From positions 930,001 through 994,000 of the forward strand of contig NZ_CP022753.1 in the NCBI RefSeq assembly GCF_002263495.1: DNA of 64,000 nucleotides, written 5' to 3'. A model generated the notes under the pieces. That model did not search any database, was not told where the DNA came from, and saw only the letters and a program-made list of their open reading frames with translations. The stretch is from Nocardiopsis gilva YIM 90087. Lineage in GTDB: Bacteria > Actinomycetota > Actinomycetes > Streptosporangiales > Streptosporangiaceae. Positions 25,267-32,250 of this stretch are shown in pieces; position 1 is the stretch's first letter, and each line of letters opens with the position of its first letter. Both the position numbers and the translations under genes were made by a program.

Positions 25267-26085
25267 CTACTGCGTCCCCCGGCGGCGACGCATCACGCCC
25301 ACCGCCACCGCCCCGCCGATCGCGCCCGCGACGGCGGCGGACATCCCGACCCGCAGCTTCGCCCGGTGCCGGCGGAACTCGTGCACCGGCCACCCCTGCG
25401 CCTCGGCGTGCTCGCGCAACGCGTCGTCGGGGTTGACCGCGTTGGGGTGGCCCACGAGTGACAGCATCGGCAGGTCGTTGCACGAGTCGCTGTAGGCGGC
25501 GCAGGCCGACAGGTCCAACCCCTCGCGCCGCGCCAGGGTGCGCACGGCCTCGGCCTTGGCCGGGCCGTGCAGCAGGTCGCCCACCAGCCGTCCGGTGTAG
25601 ACGCCGTCGACCGTCTCGGCGACGGTCCCCAGAGCGCCGGTCAGGCCCAGCTTCCGCTTGATGATCTCGGCGAGTTCCACCGGGGTCGCGGTAACCAGCC
25701 AGACGCTCTGCCCGGCGTCGAGGTGGCGGCGGACGAGGTGGCGCGCGCCCTCCCAGATCCGGTCCGACATCGTCTCGTCGTAGATCTCCTCGCACAGCGA
25801 AACGAGGTCGTCCACGGCGTGCCCGGCGACGAACGCCAGCGCGGCCTCGCGCGCGGCGTGGATGTGCTCGGGCCGTTCGCTGCCGCTGAGCCGGAACACC
25901 GCCTGCCCCCACGCGAACCGCAGCAGGTCGCGCGTGGTGAACAGGTCGCGGGCGGCGAGTCCGCGCGCGAAGTAGTAGATCGACGCACCGCGCATCAGGG
26001 TGTTGTCGACATCGAAGAAGGCCCCGCCGCGCCGGACGATGGCGGCATCGCCGCCATTCTCATCAGGTCGGATATGCGCCCACAT
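25267..26085 (-). CDS. HAD-IB family hydrolase (SerB-like phosphatase)
   Basis: A 272-residue HAD phosphatase. Motif I is FFDVDNTL (nucleophile and acid Asp), motif II is LVTATP, a Lys follows in the GPAKAEAV region, and motif III is YSDSCNDLPML. The cap helix SIYYFARGLAARDLF is typical of the actinobacterial IB subgroup that includes SerB-like phosphatases of unsettled substrate. A hydrophobic segment near the C-terminus (AAVAGAIGGAVAVGVM, then RRRRG) suggests membrane attachment. It converges on the epimerase gene. Confidence 0.88.
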   Translation of the reverse strand: MWAHIRPDENGGDAAIVRRGGAFFDVDNTLMRGASIYYFARGLAARDLFTTRDLLRFAWGQAVFRLSGSERPEHIHAAREAALAFVAGHAVDDLVSLCEEIYDETMSDRIWEGARHLVRRHLDAGQSVWLVTATPVELAEIIKRKLGLTGALGTVAETVDGVYTGRLVGDLLHGPAKAEAVRTLARREGLDLSACAAYSDSCNDLPMLSLVGHPNAVNPDDALREHAEAQGWPVHEFRRHRAKLRVGMSAAVAGAIGGAVAVGVMRRRRGTQ

Positions 26086-26146
26086 GTCTTGAGCCTACGG
26101 TCACCGGCGTGCGTGGCGTCCGGAACGCGAATACGAGGTCACTCCG

Positions 26147-26162
26147 GGTGAGCTAACTCACA
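26147..26162. promoter_or_regulatory. CRP/cAMP-receptor-type operator
   Basis: GGTGA-GCTAAC-TCACA matches the TGTGA-N6-TCACA site of CRP-family regulators with one change. It lies between the divergent HAD gene and the membrane/ABM gene, 62 bases from the HAD start and about 108 from the other. Confidence 0.6.
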
Positions 26163-26270
26163 GCACAATTGGGGCATCTGCGCCTGGTCCCGGGAAATCG
26201 GGGCAAGTCGGCGATGGGAAAGCCGCGTCGTGTGCACGAGCGGGGTTGAGAGTGCAGCATTATTAGCGGG

Positions 26271-27515
26271 ATGGTCGAGGTAGGACTGGCATTCGTCTGC
26301 GCACTGGTGGCATGGAGCGCCACCGCTGCGCTGATCGCACGTACTCAACGGGAACCGCAGGTCTACACGGGTGCGTGGGTCGCGTCGTCAGTGGGCGTCG
26401 CGATCGCGCTGAGCGCTGCCTTCCCCGGGGCGCTGCTGGATTTCTCGGACGTGACCTTCCGGATCTTCCAGATCGGGGTGGCCCTCATCGGGCCGCTGAT
26501 GGCGGCGTGGGGCGCGGTCGAGTACGCGGTCGATTCGCCCCGGGCGCGCTTCGGAACCCGGCTGGTGGTGACGGCGCTGACCATCGTCCCGCTGGTGGTG
26601 CTCGCCATAGACCGGCTGCGCGGCCGCTACGACGGCAGCTATCCGGCCATGGCCGACCACTACGACCTCATCCCCAAGACCGTGCTGGGCCTGGTGCACA
26701 CGTTCGCGGTGCTGGCCCTGATCGCGTGTGCGATCGTGGCGGTGCGGCGGATGCGCGAGCGCCCGCGGTTCGCGCAGCACCAGCTGACGGTGATCGGTCT
26801 GGCCGCCCTCGCGGTCGTGCTGGAGATCCTGGTGGCCCGCGTCGGGCTGGCCGTGCTCGGCCAGCTCATGATGCTGGGGGCGGTGGGCGCGCTGTGGGCG
26901 GCCCTGGTCCGCGCCCAGAAGCCGCCGAGGGAGCGGCGCGGGCGGGGACGCGGCGGTCGGCGCCGGTCCACGGCTCCGCCGCCGGACGCATCCGATGTCG
27001 ATGAGGACGAGCAGGACTTCCAGGACGTCCGCGATCAGGAGGAGGACGGCGTGTGGGGTAGGCGGCGCCGTAAGGAGCCCGAGTACGACGAGTACGACGA
27101 CGGCTTCGACCGCGGGTTCGACGACGCGGACGACTACGACGAGTACGACGACGAGCCGGCGGCGTCCGCGCGCCAGCCCTCGCGGCTGCGCGGCATCATC
27201 ACCATCTACACGCTGGCCGAGGGCCATGCGGACGCGTTCGACGACTGCGCCGACGAGGTCGTCGACGAGGTCGCCCGCCGGGAGCCGGACACCCTGCTGT
27301 TCGCCGCCCACACCGTGCCCAGCGCGCCGCAGCAGCGCATCGTCTACGCCATCTACCGCGACCAGCTCGCGATCGAGGAGCACGACCAGCAGCCGCACGT
27401 CATGGAGTTCCAGCGCCGCAGCTCCTCGCACGTGGTGGCCACCAATGTGATCGAGCTCGCGCTGTCGGGGGCGTCGGCCACCGACAACCTGGCGAGCATG
27501 CTGATGCCGCGCTGA
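26271..27515 (+). CDS. Polytopic membrane protein with C-terminal ABM-like (antibiotic biosynthesis monooxygenase fold) domain
   Basis: A 414-residue protein. Residues 1-225 hold about six or seven membrane helices. A strongly charged linker follows (about 225-305: an Arg-rich block, then Asp/Glu/Tyr repeats such as YDEYDDGFDRGFDDADDYDE). The last ~105 residues (GIITIYTLAEGHADAFDDCADEV to FQRRSSSHV) resemble a dimeric alpha-beta barrel of the ABM type. ABM domains act on quinones or heme, or serve as structural dimers. No catalytic assignment is justified. A CRP-type site lies upstream. It is probably a conserved actinobacterial orphan. Confidence 0.7.
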   Translation: MVEVGLAFVCALVAWSATAALIARTQREPQVYTGAWVASSVGVAIALSAAFPGALLDFSDVTFRIFQIGVALIGPLMAAWGAVEYAVDSPRARFGTRLVVTALTIVPLVVLAIDRLRGRYDGSYPAMADHYDLIPKTVLGLVHTFAVLALIACAIVAVRRMRERPRFAQHQLTVIGLAALAVVLEILVARVGLAVLGQLMMLGAVGALWAALVRAQKPPRERRGRGRGGRRRSTAPPPDASDVDEDEQDFQDVRDQEEDGVWGRRRRKEPEYDEYDDGFDRGFDDADDYDEYDDEPAASARQPSRLRGIITIYTLAEGHADAFDDCADEVVDEVARREPDTLLFAAHTVPSAPQQRIVYAIYRDQLAIEEHDQQPHVMEFQRRSSSHVVATNVIELALSGASATDNLASMLMPR

Positions 27516-27585
27516 ATCCGGGGCGAACGCGCGCGGACGCACCGATGAGCACGGGATGAGAAGTGCCCGACGTTTCCTGGGTCGG

Positions 27586-27615
27586 CGGTGGGAATCGGCT
27601 GGGAGATTCCCACCG
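27586..27615 (+). terminator. Hairpin downstream of the membrane/ABM gene
   Basis: An 11-bp perfect stem (27586-27596 with 27605-27615) and an 8-base loop lie 70 bases after the stop. No T-run follows. This is a likely terminator or 3'-end stabiliser in the 258-base gap before the lmeA-like gene. Confidence 0.5.
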
Positions 27616-27773
27616 GAAACCGGGAGAAGGGGACGCGTCAAGTACGCTTCCTTCTCGTCGACTAGTCAGCCTGGGCGTCCTGTGGCGTCGCTGAGCTGTG
27701 CTCCGCGGCCCGTGGACCATCTCCCCCGGGCCGTGCGGAGCGCCGGGACTAACGGGAGTGTGCTGGAACCCCG

Positions 27774-28472
27774 ATGCGTAAGTTTCTCGTCTTCATCCTG
27801 ATCTTCCTGCTGGTGATGGTCGTGGTCGCCGACCGCGGGCTGCACTCGGCCGCGCAGAACGAGATCGCCAAGCGTGTGAGCCAGCGGTACCAGCTGTCCT
27901 CGGAGCCCGAGGTCACCATCGGCGGATTCCCCTTCCTGACGCAGGCGATCGGCGGGGAGTACTCCGAGATCCACATCGTCACCGGCGCGATGACCGTCAA
28001 CGACGTCAACCTCGACCGTGTGGACATCACCGCCCGAAACGTCCAGGCTGCCATCGGCGACCTGATGACCGAGCCGAAGGTCATCGCCGGTGCCGCCGAC
28101 GCCAAGGTGATGCTGCCCTACAGCGAGCTCCAGTCGCGGCTCCCGCAGGGCATCGTGATCGAGAACAAGGACGGCAAGCCGCGGATGACCGGCGACCTCG
28201 CGGTGCCCGGCGGCATCAGCGTCCCGGTCGCGGCCGACCTCGACGTGAGCATCGACGGCGACATCATCAACGTCACGCCGACCGATATCGAGGTGAGCGA
28301 TGCCCCGATCGACCTCGGCTCGGCGGTCAAGGACCGGCTGACGGTCAGCTTCCAGGTCCCCCAGATGCCGTTCGACCTGCAGATCACCAAGATCGACGCG
28401 CTGCCCAACGGTGTCGAGGTGTCGGCCGAGGCCACCGACGTCCGGCTCGTGGGCGCGGCTTCGGAGGGGTAA
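27774..28472 (+). CDS. LmeA-family (DUF2993) phospholipid-binding lipid-transfer protein
   Basis: A 232-residue protein with an N-terminal signal anchor (KFLVFILIFLLVMVVVADRG) and the DUF2993 extracellular domain: LSSEPEVTIGGFPFLTQAIGGEYSEI is the diagnostic segment. Mycobacterial LmeA binds phospholipids and supports lipoglycan maturation, so an envelope role outside the membrane is likely. It is followed six bases later by the membrane thioredoxin gene, so the two are probably co-transcribed. Confidence 0.9.
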   Translation: MRKFLVFILIFLLVMVVVADRGLHSAAQNEIAKRVSQRYQLSSEPEVTIGGFPFLTQAIGGEYSEIHIVTGAMTVNDVNLDRVDITARNVQAAIGDLMTEPKVIAGAADAKVMLPYSELQSRLPQGIVIENKDGKPRMTGDLAVPGGISVPVAADLDVSIDGDIINVTPTDIEVSDAPIDLGSAVKDRLTVSFQVPQMPFDLQITKIDALPNGVEVSAEATDVRLVGAASEG

Positions 28473-28478
28473 CCGCGC

Positions 28479-29012
28479 ATGGGGCCGGATCAGCTCGTCG
28501 GCGGGGCGGTGGTCATCGCGACGCTCGCTCTGGCGACGCTGGCCGGTGTGCTGTGGCAGCGCGGCAATGGGCGGATGCGCGAGGTGCGGCCGACCGCTGC
28601 CGCGAACGCGGGGGAGCGCGGCGGGTCGGGGGACGACCGCGCTGCGCCGGACGACGGAGGAGCGGGTGTGAGCGAGGCCGACGGCAGCAGTCTCGACGGA
28701 ATGGCCCTGACGGCCGAGGACATCGGGTCCCCGCTGGGGGAGCGGGCCACCCTGGTGCAGTTCTCCACCGCCTTCTGCCAGCCCTGCCGCGCCACGCGGC
28801 GCGTACTCACCGAGGTCGCGACCATGGTCGAGGGCGTCGCGCACGCGGAGATCGACGCCGAGTCGCGGCTCGACCTGGTACGGCGCCTCGACATCATGCG
28901 CACGCCCACCGTCTTCGTCCTCGACGCCCACGGGCGCGTCACCCGCCGGGCCAGCGGCCAGCCGCGCAAGGCCGACGTCATCGCCGCGCTGGGCCACACC
29001 ATCGACTCCTGA
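28479..29012 (+). CDS. Membrane-anchored thioredoxin-like protein
   Basis: A 177-residue protein with one N-terminal membrane helix (residues 6-26), an Arg/Gly-rich linker to ~75 and a thioredoxin fold. The redox motif is CQPC in LVQFSTAFCQPCRATRRVL, and RTPTVFVLDAHGRV holds the cis-Pro. The fold should face outside the membrane. It lies next to lmeA-like and upstream of the sulfur cluster, so it may deliver electrons to envelope thiols. Confidence 0.9.
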   Translation: MGPDQLVGGAVVIATLALATLAGVLWQRGNGRMREVRPTAAANAGERGGSGDDRAAPDDGGAGVSEADGSSLDGMALTAEDIGSPLGERATLVQFSTAFCQPCRATRRVLTEVATMVEGVAHAEIDAESRLDLVRRLDIMRTPTVFVLDAHGRVTRRASGQPRKADVIAALGHTIDS

Positions 29013-29106
29013 GAACGCACCCCGCGCCGATCGCCGACGCCAGCGCGGATGGATGTGATCCGCCCCACTCGTGACATCGGCGCGTCCAACCCGTACGATC
29101 GTGAGC

Positions 29107-29196
29107 GTGACTTCTCCGACAGATGCGCTTTTGACGAAGCGACGCGCCGTGGACTTCTGCCGCGTCGCCACCGCACTCTGTCGCGCTTCCCGCTAG
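29107..29196 (+). CDS. Cysteine-containing leader peptide upstream of sulfur genes
   Basis: A 29-codon ORF from GTG 29107 (or GTG 29101) with the core RRAVDFCRVATALCR. It resembles the short 'putative leader peptides' with a VDLCRVA-type core found before sulfur and cysteine genes in streptomycetes and mycobacteria. Two Cys codons make ribosome stalling on cysteine shortage plausible, controlling the DUF4395-rhodanese-DUF1416 genes that begin 126 bases later. Confidence 0.8.
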   Translation: MTSPTDALLTKRRAVDFCRVATALCRASR

Positions 29197-29321
29197 AGCG
29201 GATCTCCGCGGCGCCCATGCCCCGGATCCGGCCCGCGGCCAGCCGTCCGTGACCACGGAGGACTGACCAGGCCACCGCCTCTCGCCCCTCCCGCACCGCT
29301 CACGCAGCTGGGAAGCCCATC

Positions 29322-29744
29322 ATGCAGGTCGACCCCCGCGGACAGCGATTCGCCGCCGTCGTCACCACCGTCGTTCTCGCCCTCGTGCTGATCACCGGCA
29401 GCCCCTGGCTGCTGGCGTTCCAGGCGCTGGTGTTCGCCGTCGCCGTGATGATCGGCGTCCGCCACTCGCCCTACGCGTGGATCTTCGCCCGCTTCGTGCG
29501 CCCCCGCCTCGGTGATCCCGAGGAGCTGGAGGACGCGGCCCCGCCGCGCTTCGCGCAGGGGGTGGGGCTGGCGTTCGCCCTCGTGGGGCTGGCCGGATAC
29601 CTGTTCGTCGGTGCCTGGCTGGGGATGGTCGCCACGGCATTCGCTCTCTTCGCCGCTTTTCTCAACGCCGCCTTCGGCTTCTGCCTGGGCTGCGAGATGT
29701 ACCTGTTGCTCCGCCGCCTGCCCCTCCCGGGCAGGGCCGCATAG
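29322..29744 (+). CDS. DUF4395 membrane protein
   Basis: A 140-residue protein with four hydrophobic segments and a conserved FGFCLGCEMYLLLRR near the C-terminus, whose two Cys are typical of DUF4395 proteins that sit beside thiosulfate sulfurtransferases. VDPRGQRFAAVVT at the start is the family opening. It probably handles a sulfur compound or thiol redox at the membrane together with the rhodanese downstream; this is inference from gene order. Confidence 0.9.
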   Translation: MQVDPRGQRFAAVVTTVVLALVLITGSPWLLAFQALVFAVAVMIGVRHSPYAWIFARFVRPRLGDPEELEDAAPPRFAQGVGLAFALVGLAGYLFVGAWLGMVATAFALFAAFLNAAFGFCLGCEMYLLLRRLPLPGRAA

Positions 29745-29898
29745 GCGCGGCTCGGTGGCCCCCTACGTGGGAACGCATCACACCGGTCCGTGGGTAGGGA
29801 CAGACACAGTCGGTTCCCCGCCTGCGGACGACACACAACCGACCGACCGATCCGGCCATTGAGGCCATCGCAGGCAACGATCTATGAGGAGGATCCCC

Positions 29899-30738
29899 AT
29901 GAGCCGCTCCGACGTCCTTGTGGACGCCGACTGGGTGGAGGCTCACCTGAACGACCAAGATGTCGTTCTCGTGGAGGTCGACGAGGACACCTCGGCCTAC
30001 GACAAGGGGCACATCCCCAACGCCGTCAAAATCGACTGGAAGAAGGACCTCCAGGACCCGGTCCGGCGCGACTTCATCGACAAGACCGGCTTCGAGACAC
30101 TGCTCTCCGAGCGCGGCATCTCCAATGACGACACCGTCGTCCTCTACGGCGGCAACAACAACTGGTTCGCCGCCTACGCCTACTGGTACTTCCGCCTGTA
30201 CGGCCACCAGAAGGTGCGGCTGCTCGACGGCGGCCGGAAGAAGTGGGAGCTCGACTCCCGCGAGCTGGTCGAGGAGGTGCCCGAGCGCACCAAGACCTCC
30301 TACAGCGCCCAGGACCAGGACCGGGCCATCCGGGCCTTCCGCGACGAGGTCGTCGGCGCCATCGGCACCAAGGACCTGGTGGACGTGCGCTCCCCCGACG
30401 AGTTCGTGGGCAAGCTGCTCGCCCCGGCCCACCTGCCGCAGGAGACCTCGCAGCGGCCCGGCCACATTCCGACCGCCCGGAACATCCCGTGGGCCAAGAC
30501 CGCCAACGAGGACGGCACGTTCAAGTCCAACGATGAGCTGCGTGAGCTCTACACCGAGGCCGGTGTGGACCTGAACAAGGACATCATCGCCTACTGCCGT
30601 ATCGGCGAGCGCTCGTCGCACACCTGGTTCGCCCTGCACGAGCTGCTCGGCCTGGAGAACGTGAAGAACTACGACGGTTCATGGACCGAATACGGCTCGC
30701 TGGTCGGCGTGCCGATCGAGCTTGGGGAGGCCAAGTGA
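29899..30738 (+). CDS. sseA: Thiosulfate sulfurtransferase (rhodanese)
   Basis: A 279-residue two-domain rhodanese. The N-terminal domain is inactive; the C-terminal loop CRIGERS (Cys233) carries the persulfide and its sequence favours thiosulfate as donor. DVRSPDEF and RPGHIPTARNIPW are conserved. It starts at the ATG with a perfect GAGGAGG at seven bases; an in-frame start five codons upstream overlaps that ribosome site and is rejected. It shares its last bases with the DUF1416 start (GTGA). It resembles CysA2/CysA3-type enzymes of mycobacteria. Confidence 0.94.
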   Translation: MSRSDVLVDADWVEAHLNDQDVVLVEVDEDTSAYDKGHIPNAVKIDWKKDLQDPVRRDFIDKTGFETLLSERGISNDDTVVLYGGNNNWFAAYAYWYFRLYGHQKVRLLDGGRKKWELDSRELVEEVPERTKTSYSAQDQDRAIRAFRDEVVGAIGTKDLVDVRSPDEFVGKLLAPAHLPQETSQRPGHIPTARNIPWAKTANEDGTFKSNDELRELYTEAGVDLNKDIIAYCRIGERSSHTWFALHELLGLENVKNYDGSWTEYGSLVGVPIELGEAK

Positions 30739-31043
30739 GTAACGACGGATGCGGAGCGCCGGTCGGCGGCGTGGCCCTGGCCAACGCGGACGCCGGTGAC
30801 CAGGCGGTCATCCAGGGCGTCGTGAAGCGCGACGGGGCCCCGCTGCGCGGCGCCTACGCGCGGCTGCTCAACACCGACGGTGACTTCGTCGGCGAGGTCG
30901 CCACCGGCGACGAGGGAACGTTCCGCTTCTTCGCCGCCGATGGGGACTGGAAGGTCCGCGTGCTCGCCTCCCAGGGCTTCACCGCGGAGTACGACGTCGC
31001 GGCCCAGGTGGGCAAGGTCATCGACCTCCAGGTCGAGGCCTGA
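30735..31043 (+). CDS. DUF1416 protein
   Basis: A 102-residue protein with a single Cys near the start (SNDGCGAPVGG) and a carboxypeptidase-regulatory-like beta sandwich (VIQGVVKRDGAPLRGAYARLL to VRVLASQGFTAEYDV). It overlaps the sulfurtransferase stop by four bases (GTGA) and has GGGGAGG upstream, so translation is coupled. DUF1416 is always found with this rhodanese in actinobacteria; the single Cys may accept sulfane sulfur, which is inference. Confidence 0.93.
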   Translation: MSNDGCGAPVGGVALANADAGDQAVIQGVVKRDGAPLRGAYARLLNTDGDFVGEVATGDEGTFRFFAADGDWKVRVLASQGFTAEYDVAAQVGKVIDLQVEA

Positions 31044-31160
31044 TCGTCCACCGCGCCCTCCACCGGAACGTCGGTCGGCACCACGTCTGACATGCCGACC
31101 GGCACGGAACGCGCCTGACATCGTTCAGGCCGCCCGATCGGACGCCGGCCGATCGGACAC

Positions 31161-31211
31161 CGAGCGCGTGCCCGCAGAGGAATCCCCTCTGCGGGCACGC
31201 GCTCGTCTTTT
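31161..31211 (+). terminator. Intrinsic terminator after the sulfur operon
   Basis: A perfect 20-bp stem (31161-31180 with 31186-31205), a 5-base loop and a following TCTTTT make this the clearest intrinsic terminator in the window. It ends the DUF4395-sseA-DUF1416 unit and lies before the EamA gene. Confidence 0.93.
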
Positions 31212-31291
31212 CGCCGTGATCACCGCGAGGAGGGGGTCCGGACAGCACCCTCCCCGCTGTATCGGCGGTCGGGTTGGGAGGATCGGCTTCC

Positions 31292-32131
31292 ATGAGCCCC
31301 GCCATCCTCGCCGCCGTGCTCGGCGCCGCGCTTCTGCACGCCGCCTGGAACGCGATCGCGCACGCGATCACCGACCGCCTTCTCGGCTTCGCGCTCATCG
31401 GTGCCTCCGGGATGGTCTGCGGCGGGGCGCTGGCCGTGGCGACCGGGCCGCCCGCGCCGGAGGTCTGGCCGCTCCTCCTGGGGTCGGCCCTGGTGCACGT
31501 GGTCTACATGAGCCTGCTCATGCTCTCCTACCGGACCGGGGAATTCGGTCAGGTCTATCCGCTGGCCCGGGGGACGGCGCCGTGGGTGGTGGCGCTGGCC
31601 GCGACCGTCGTCATCGGCGAGGCCCTGCCCCCGGTCCACCTGGCCGGGGTGCTGGTGATCTCCGCCGGGCTGATGGCGCTGGTGTTCGCCGGCGGACGGC
31701 CCCGACCTGGTCAAGCTCCGGCTCTGGTCGCGGCCGTCGCCACCGGGCTGGCGATCGCCGCCTACACCGTCCTCGACGGCTCCGGCGCCCGCCTGTCCGG
31801 CGACCCCGTCGGCTATCTGGCCTGGCTGATGCTGCTGCAAGGGCCGGTCTTCATGATCGTCGCCGTCATCACGCGCCGGGGGCGGCTCGTGGAACAGCTG
31901 CGCCCGATCTGGCGCGTCGGTGCCCTGGGCGGCGCGCTGAGTGCGGGCGCCTACGGTCTCGTGCTGTGGGCGCAGACGCAGGGGGCGCTGGCGAGCGTCG
32001 CGGCCCTGCGCGAGACCAGCATCGTTTTCGGCGCCATAATCGGCGCGATCGCGTTCAAGGAGAGTTTCGGCCATGTCCGATCTATCTCCGCGATCGCTGT
32101 CGTGACCGGTATCGTCCTGCTCGCGCTCTGA
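31292..32131 (+). CDS. EamA/DMT-family transporter
   Basis: A 279-residue membrane protein with ten hydrophobic segments in two EamA repeats (about 1-135 and 145-279), each ending in a typical glycine-rich segment (LAGVLVISAGLMALVF; AIAVVTGIVLLAL). AAWNAIAH and VYPLARGTAPW are common in this branch. DMT proteins export or exchange metabolites and amino acids; the substrate is not predictable. ATG 31292 has GGGAGGATC nine bases upstream. It seems to be a single gene behind a strong terminator. Confidence 0.88.
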   Translation: MSPAILAAVLGAALLHAAWNAIAHAITDRLLGFALIGASGMVCGGALAVATGPPAPEVWPLLLGSALVHVVYMSLLMLSYRTGEFGQVYPLARGTAPWVVALAATVVIGEALPPVHLAGVLVISAGLMALVFAGGRPRPGQAPALVAAVATGLAIAAYTVLDGSGARLSGDPVGYLAWLMLLQGPVFMIVAVITRRGRLVEQLRPIWRVGALGGALSAGAYGLVLWAQTQGALASVAALRETSIVFGAIIGAIAFKESFGHVRSISAIAVVTGIVLLAL

Positions 32132-32250
32132 ATTACCGGTCGCGTTATTTCCCGGGAGGTCGTGACAACTCGGCTACCGCCTGAAACCATTCCACCGTAC
32201 CCATCCCGATCTCCCCGGCTCCCGTTGGCCCGGGCAGGAGGTGCGACGCG

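Noticed and set aside
26148-26161. GGTGAGCTAACTCA, resembling the lac promoter region of cloning vectors
   Set aside because: Only about 15 bases match, the flanks differ from vector sequence, and a CRP-type site explains the palindrome; no contamination is indicated.
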